Source: Putridiphycobacter sp965367695
Lineage (GTDB): Bacteria; Bacteroidota; Bacteroidia; Flavobacteriales_D; Crocinitomicaceae
Direction: 5' to 3'
Assembly (NCBI GenBank): GCA_965367695.1
Contig: CBDUKB010000054.1
Coordinates: 1 to 15,196, forward strand
Length of the DNA: 15,196 nucleotides
In this document: one piece after another, positions 13,529-15,196 of the stretch
Layout: the number at the start of each line of letters is the position of its first letter
How positions within the stretch are numbered: position 1 is the first letter of the stretch
The notes under the pieces: model-generated
Databases searched by the model: none
Seen by the model: only the letters and a program-made list of their open reading frames with translations
Told to the model about the DNA's origin: nothing
Position numbers and translations under genes: made by a program

Positions 13529-15070
13529 TTATTGTTTGACTACTTGTTCTATTATTGTTTGATTGTTCAGTGTTTGTTTTATCAAATACATCCCATCCGG
13601 TAAATTATTTAAATCAATCCCTGTTGGACTATTTACTTTTAAAATCAATTCACCCGAAATATTGTATAATTTAACTTGGGTAGGGATTTCTATAAAATTG
13701 ATTTGACCTTGTGTTGGGTTTGGGTAAGTATTAATATTATGGTTTTTTTCTGTCAAATTGTCAATGTGGAGTGTTGAACAAACATATTCAAAAGTAATGG
13801 ACAGGTCATTGGTGTTTTGCGTGGCGTCACTTAATAAGGAAGATGTAATTACGGAATAAGTTGAATTCAAATCGGTATAAAAACTATTGCTATTGTCGAA
13901 GCTAAAAGGTTGTTGTGCACAGGTCGTTTCAAAGGCTGAGTTGGTGTGTGTCAAGGTAATTCTGGAATCGGGTTCAAAACAAGTGCCGTCAATCCCTAAA
14001 ATGGTCAATTCATGTTCATCATTCATCACCGAAGAAATGGATAAAGTGTATTCGTTTGGCCTGAGGTAGGATACCGATTCTGTGTTACCTTGGCTGTCGG
14101 TCATTAATAACCAAGAATACTTAGCTATGTCATTGTGAGCAATGCTTTCATTCCCTACAATTACCAATCCACCATCAATTCGCTCGTGTATTGAGGCTCC
14201 ATATAACATCACAGAATCCATGTGGTATCTTTTCCCCCAAAGTATTTCACCAGTGGTTGAATACCTGGCGGCAAAAACATTTTGTGTTTCTGTACAAAGG
14301 TTTGAAATTTTAGTTACTCCTACTACAAGAATGTCATCATTGTCTGCTAATTCAATGTCTCTAATTTGTTGAGTGAATCCAAAATTTAATTTCCGAAACC
14401 AATCAACATTTCCATTGCCATCTATTTGGTATAAGTTGCTATTTACGCCACTCGAAGCAGCTATCACAATTTTATTGTTATTGGTGACCAAGGCGTCAAC
14501 TGAAGCCAAATAAGTATCTGTTTCATAAGTTTTTTGCCAAAAAAGTGTACCATCTAGTGTAATAGCAGTGATCGCAGTGCTTGCTATATGGGAGTTGTCG
14601 TCAAAATAAGTGCCAATCACATAAATGAATCCATTCATTCCAACAATAGAAGCTGATTGACAGCCAGAACTATTGTTTTGGATTTCTTTGGTCCAGATCA
14701 AATCTCCAGTTGAAGAGAGTTTGAAGAGTTTATAATGTGTTGCACTACTTAATGTAGCGGTATCTCTGAATGTAGCAGAAAAAAATATTTCTCCATTGCT
14801 ACTTTCATGTATTCCTGTATATCTTCGGTGATTTTGGCCATTAAAATTTTTAGCCCAGACGATATCTCCAAACTCATCAAGTTTTATCAACTGAACACTT
14901 TCTAGGTCATATGAAGGGAGTAGGTATCCACCATCTGCGCATTCGTATAGCTTAATCGAGATATCGGGTGAATAATATGAAAATTGAGAATATTTTTTGC
15001 AAAACTTACTCTGTGCATTGATGCTCCATGATAAAAGTAAAATTGAAAATAATGTAAATATATTCTTCAT
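13529..15070 (-). CDS. secreted propeller-like protein with T9SS C-terminal sorting domain
   Basis: The 513-residue protein has a signal peptide at residues 1-20 (SINAQ). Five copies of a G-x-x-x-W-x-[KR]-like motif occur near residues 68, 122, 174, 220 and 274 (GDIVWAKNF, GDLIWTKEI, GTLFWQKTY, GNVDWFRKL, GEILWGKRY), 46-54 residues apart. They alternate with strands such as GFIYVIGTYF and GLVIVGNES, the pattern of PQQ/beta-propeller-like blades seen in many Bacteroidota secreted proteins. A region of about 380-430 is less clear. Residues about 445-513 are a T9SS sorting domain (TYPNPTQGQINFI, YNISGELILK, NLPDGMYLI). It is presumably exported to the surface or medium. No enzyme motif is visible. 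It is the first of the minus-strand secreted genes, 130 bases before the cupredoxin gene. Confidence 0.82.
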   Translation of the reverse strand: MKNIFTLFSILLLSWSINAQSKFCKKYSQFSYYSPDISIKLYECADGGYLLPSYDLESVQLIKLDEFGDIVWAKNFNGQNHRRYTGIHESSNGEIFFSATFRDTATLSSATHYKLFKLSSTGDLIWTKEIQNNSSGCQSASIVGMNGFIYVIGTYFDDNSHIASTAITAITLDGTLFWQKTYETDTYLASVDALVTNNNKIVIAASSGVNSNLYQIDGNGNVDWFRKLNFGFTQQIRDIELADNDDILVVGVTKISNLCTETQNVFAARYSTTGEILWGKRYHMDSVMLYGASIHERIDGGLVIVGNESIAHNDIAKYSWLLMTDSQGNTESVSYLRPNEYTLSISSVMNDEHELTILGIDGTCFEPDSRITLTHTNSAFETTCAQQPFSFDNSNSFYTDLNSTYSVITSSLLSDATQNTNDLSITFEYVCSTLHIDNLTEKNHNINTYPNPTQGQINFIEIPTQVKLYNISGELILKVNSPTGIDLNNLPDGMYLIKQTLNNQTIIEQVVKQ

Positions 15071-15101
15071 AATACTTGCGTTTTATTAAATATACAACAT
15101 T

Positions 15102-15109
15102 CAAAATTA
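15102..15109 (-). promoter_or_regulatory. candidate -7 element (TAnnTTTG) for the propeller-like gene
   Basis: TAATTTTG on the minus strand matches TAnnTTTG, 31 bases before ATG 15070. No TTTG block is seen at -33. Nothing else is recognisable between 15071 and the window end. Confidence 0.3.
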
Positions 15110-15196
15110 AATGGTTGTCTCAGTGGAATATTTTATATAGTGATTGGTCATGATTTAAATTTATTATCACGCATTAGAAGTGCTATTATATTGCTA

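Overview
The window looks like chromosomal DNA from a low-GC member of the Bacteroidota, probably near the Flavobacteriales. The signs are secreted proteins with type IX secretion (T9SS) C-terminal sorting domains, a FecR-type anti-sigma factor with a DUF4974-like C-terminal part, STN and carboxypeptidase-regulatory-like domains, TAnnTTTG promoter elements and almost no Shine-Dalgarno sequences. No RNA genes, insertion sequences, CRISPR arrays or phage genes are visible. No gene-free stretch exceeds about 200 bases. Coding starts were moved inward from the longest open frames wherever a signal peptide, terminator or promoter made the longer form unlikely.

Layout. 1-386 (-): 5' part of a YqgE/AlgH-family gene cut by the window edge. 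526-900 (+): small three-helix membrane protein, followed by a strong terminator. 1017-6499 (+): the most interesting part, a cell-surface-signalling locus. It encodes a lipoprotein with seven ISGSG repeats, an ECF sigma factor, a FecR-like transmembrane anti-sigma factor, an outer-membrane protein with N-terminal STN and carboxypeptidase-regulatory-like domains fused to a 16-residue GLQ-repeat beta module, and a second protein made only of that module. 6496-7710 (-): GT87-like polytopic membrane protein. 7900-9252 (+): beta-helix-like lipoprotein with its own terminator. 9349-10044 (-): OmpR/PhoB-type response regulator with no kinase beside it. 10198-15070 (-): four secreted proteins: a collagen-like/YadA-head-like/coiled-coil protein, a small T9SS cargo protein, a plastocyanin-like cupredoxin with a T9SS domain, and a propeller-like T9SS cargo protein.

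How the genes may work together. In classical FecA/FecR/FecI-type signalling, an STN domain on a TonB-dependent transporter contacts FecR, which controls the ECF sigma factor. Here all three signalling parts sit in one overlapping gene series, but the STN protein carries the 16-residue repeat module where a TonB-dependent barrel would be expected. Two near-identical promoter-like elements (AATAGGGGTA, 11 bases, AGTTGTT), with the same spacing, precede the first gene of the series and the stand-alone repeat paralogue. The simplest model is that the sigma factor activates its own operon and the paralogue. A 21-bp perfect inverted repeat overlaps the second element.

On the minus strand, two matching palindromes (TCACC-N6-GGTGA) lie 44 bp apart just upstream of a good TAnnTTTG element before the gene pair 12594-10198. 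They look like paired operators of an unknown regulator.
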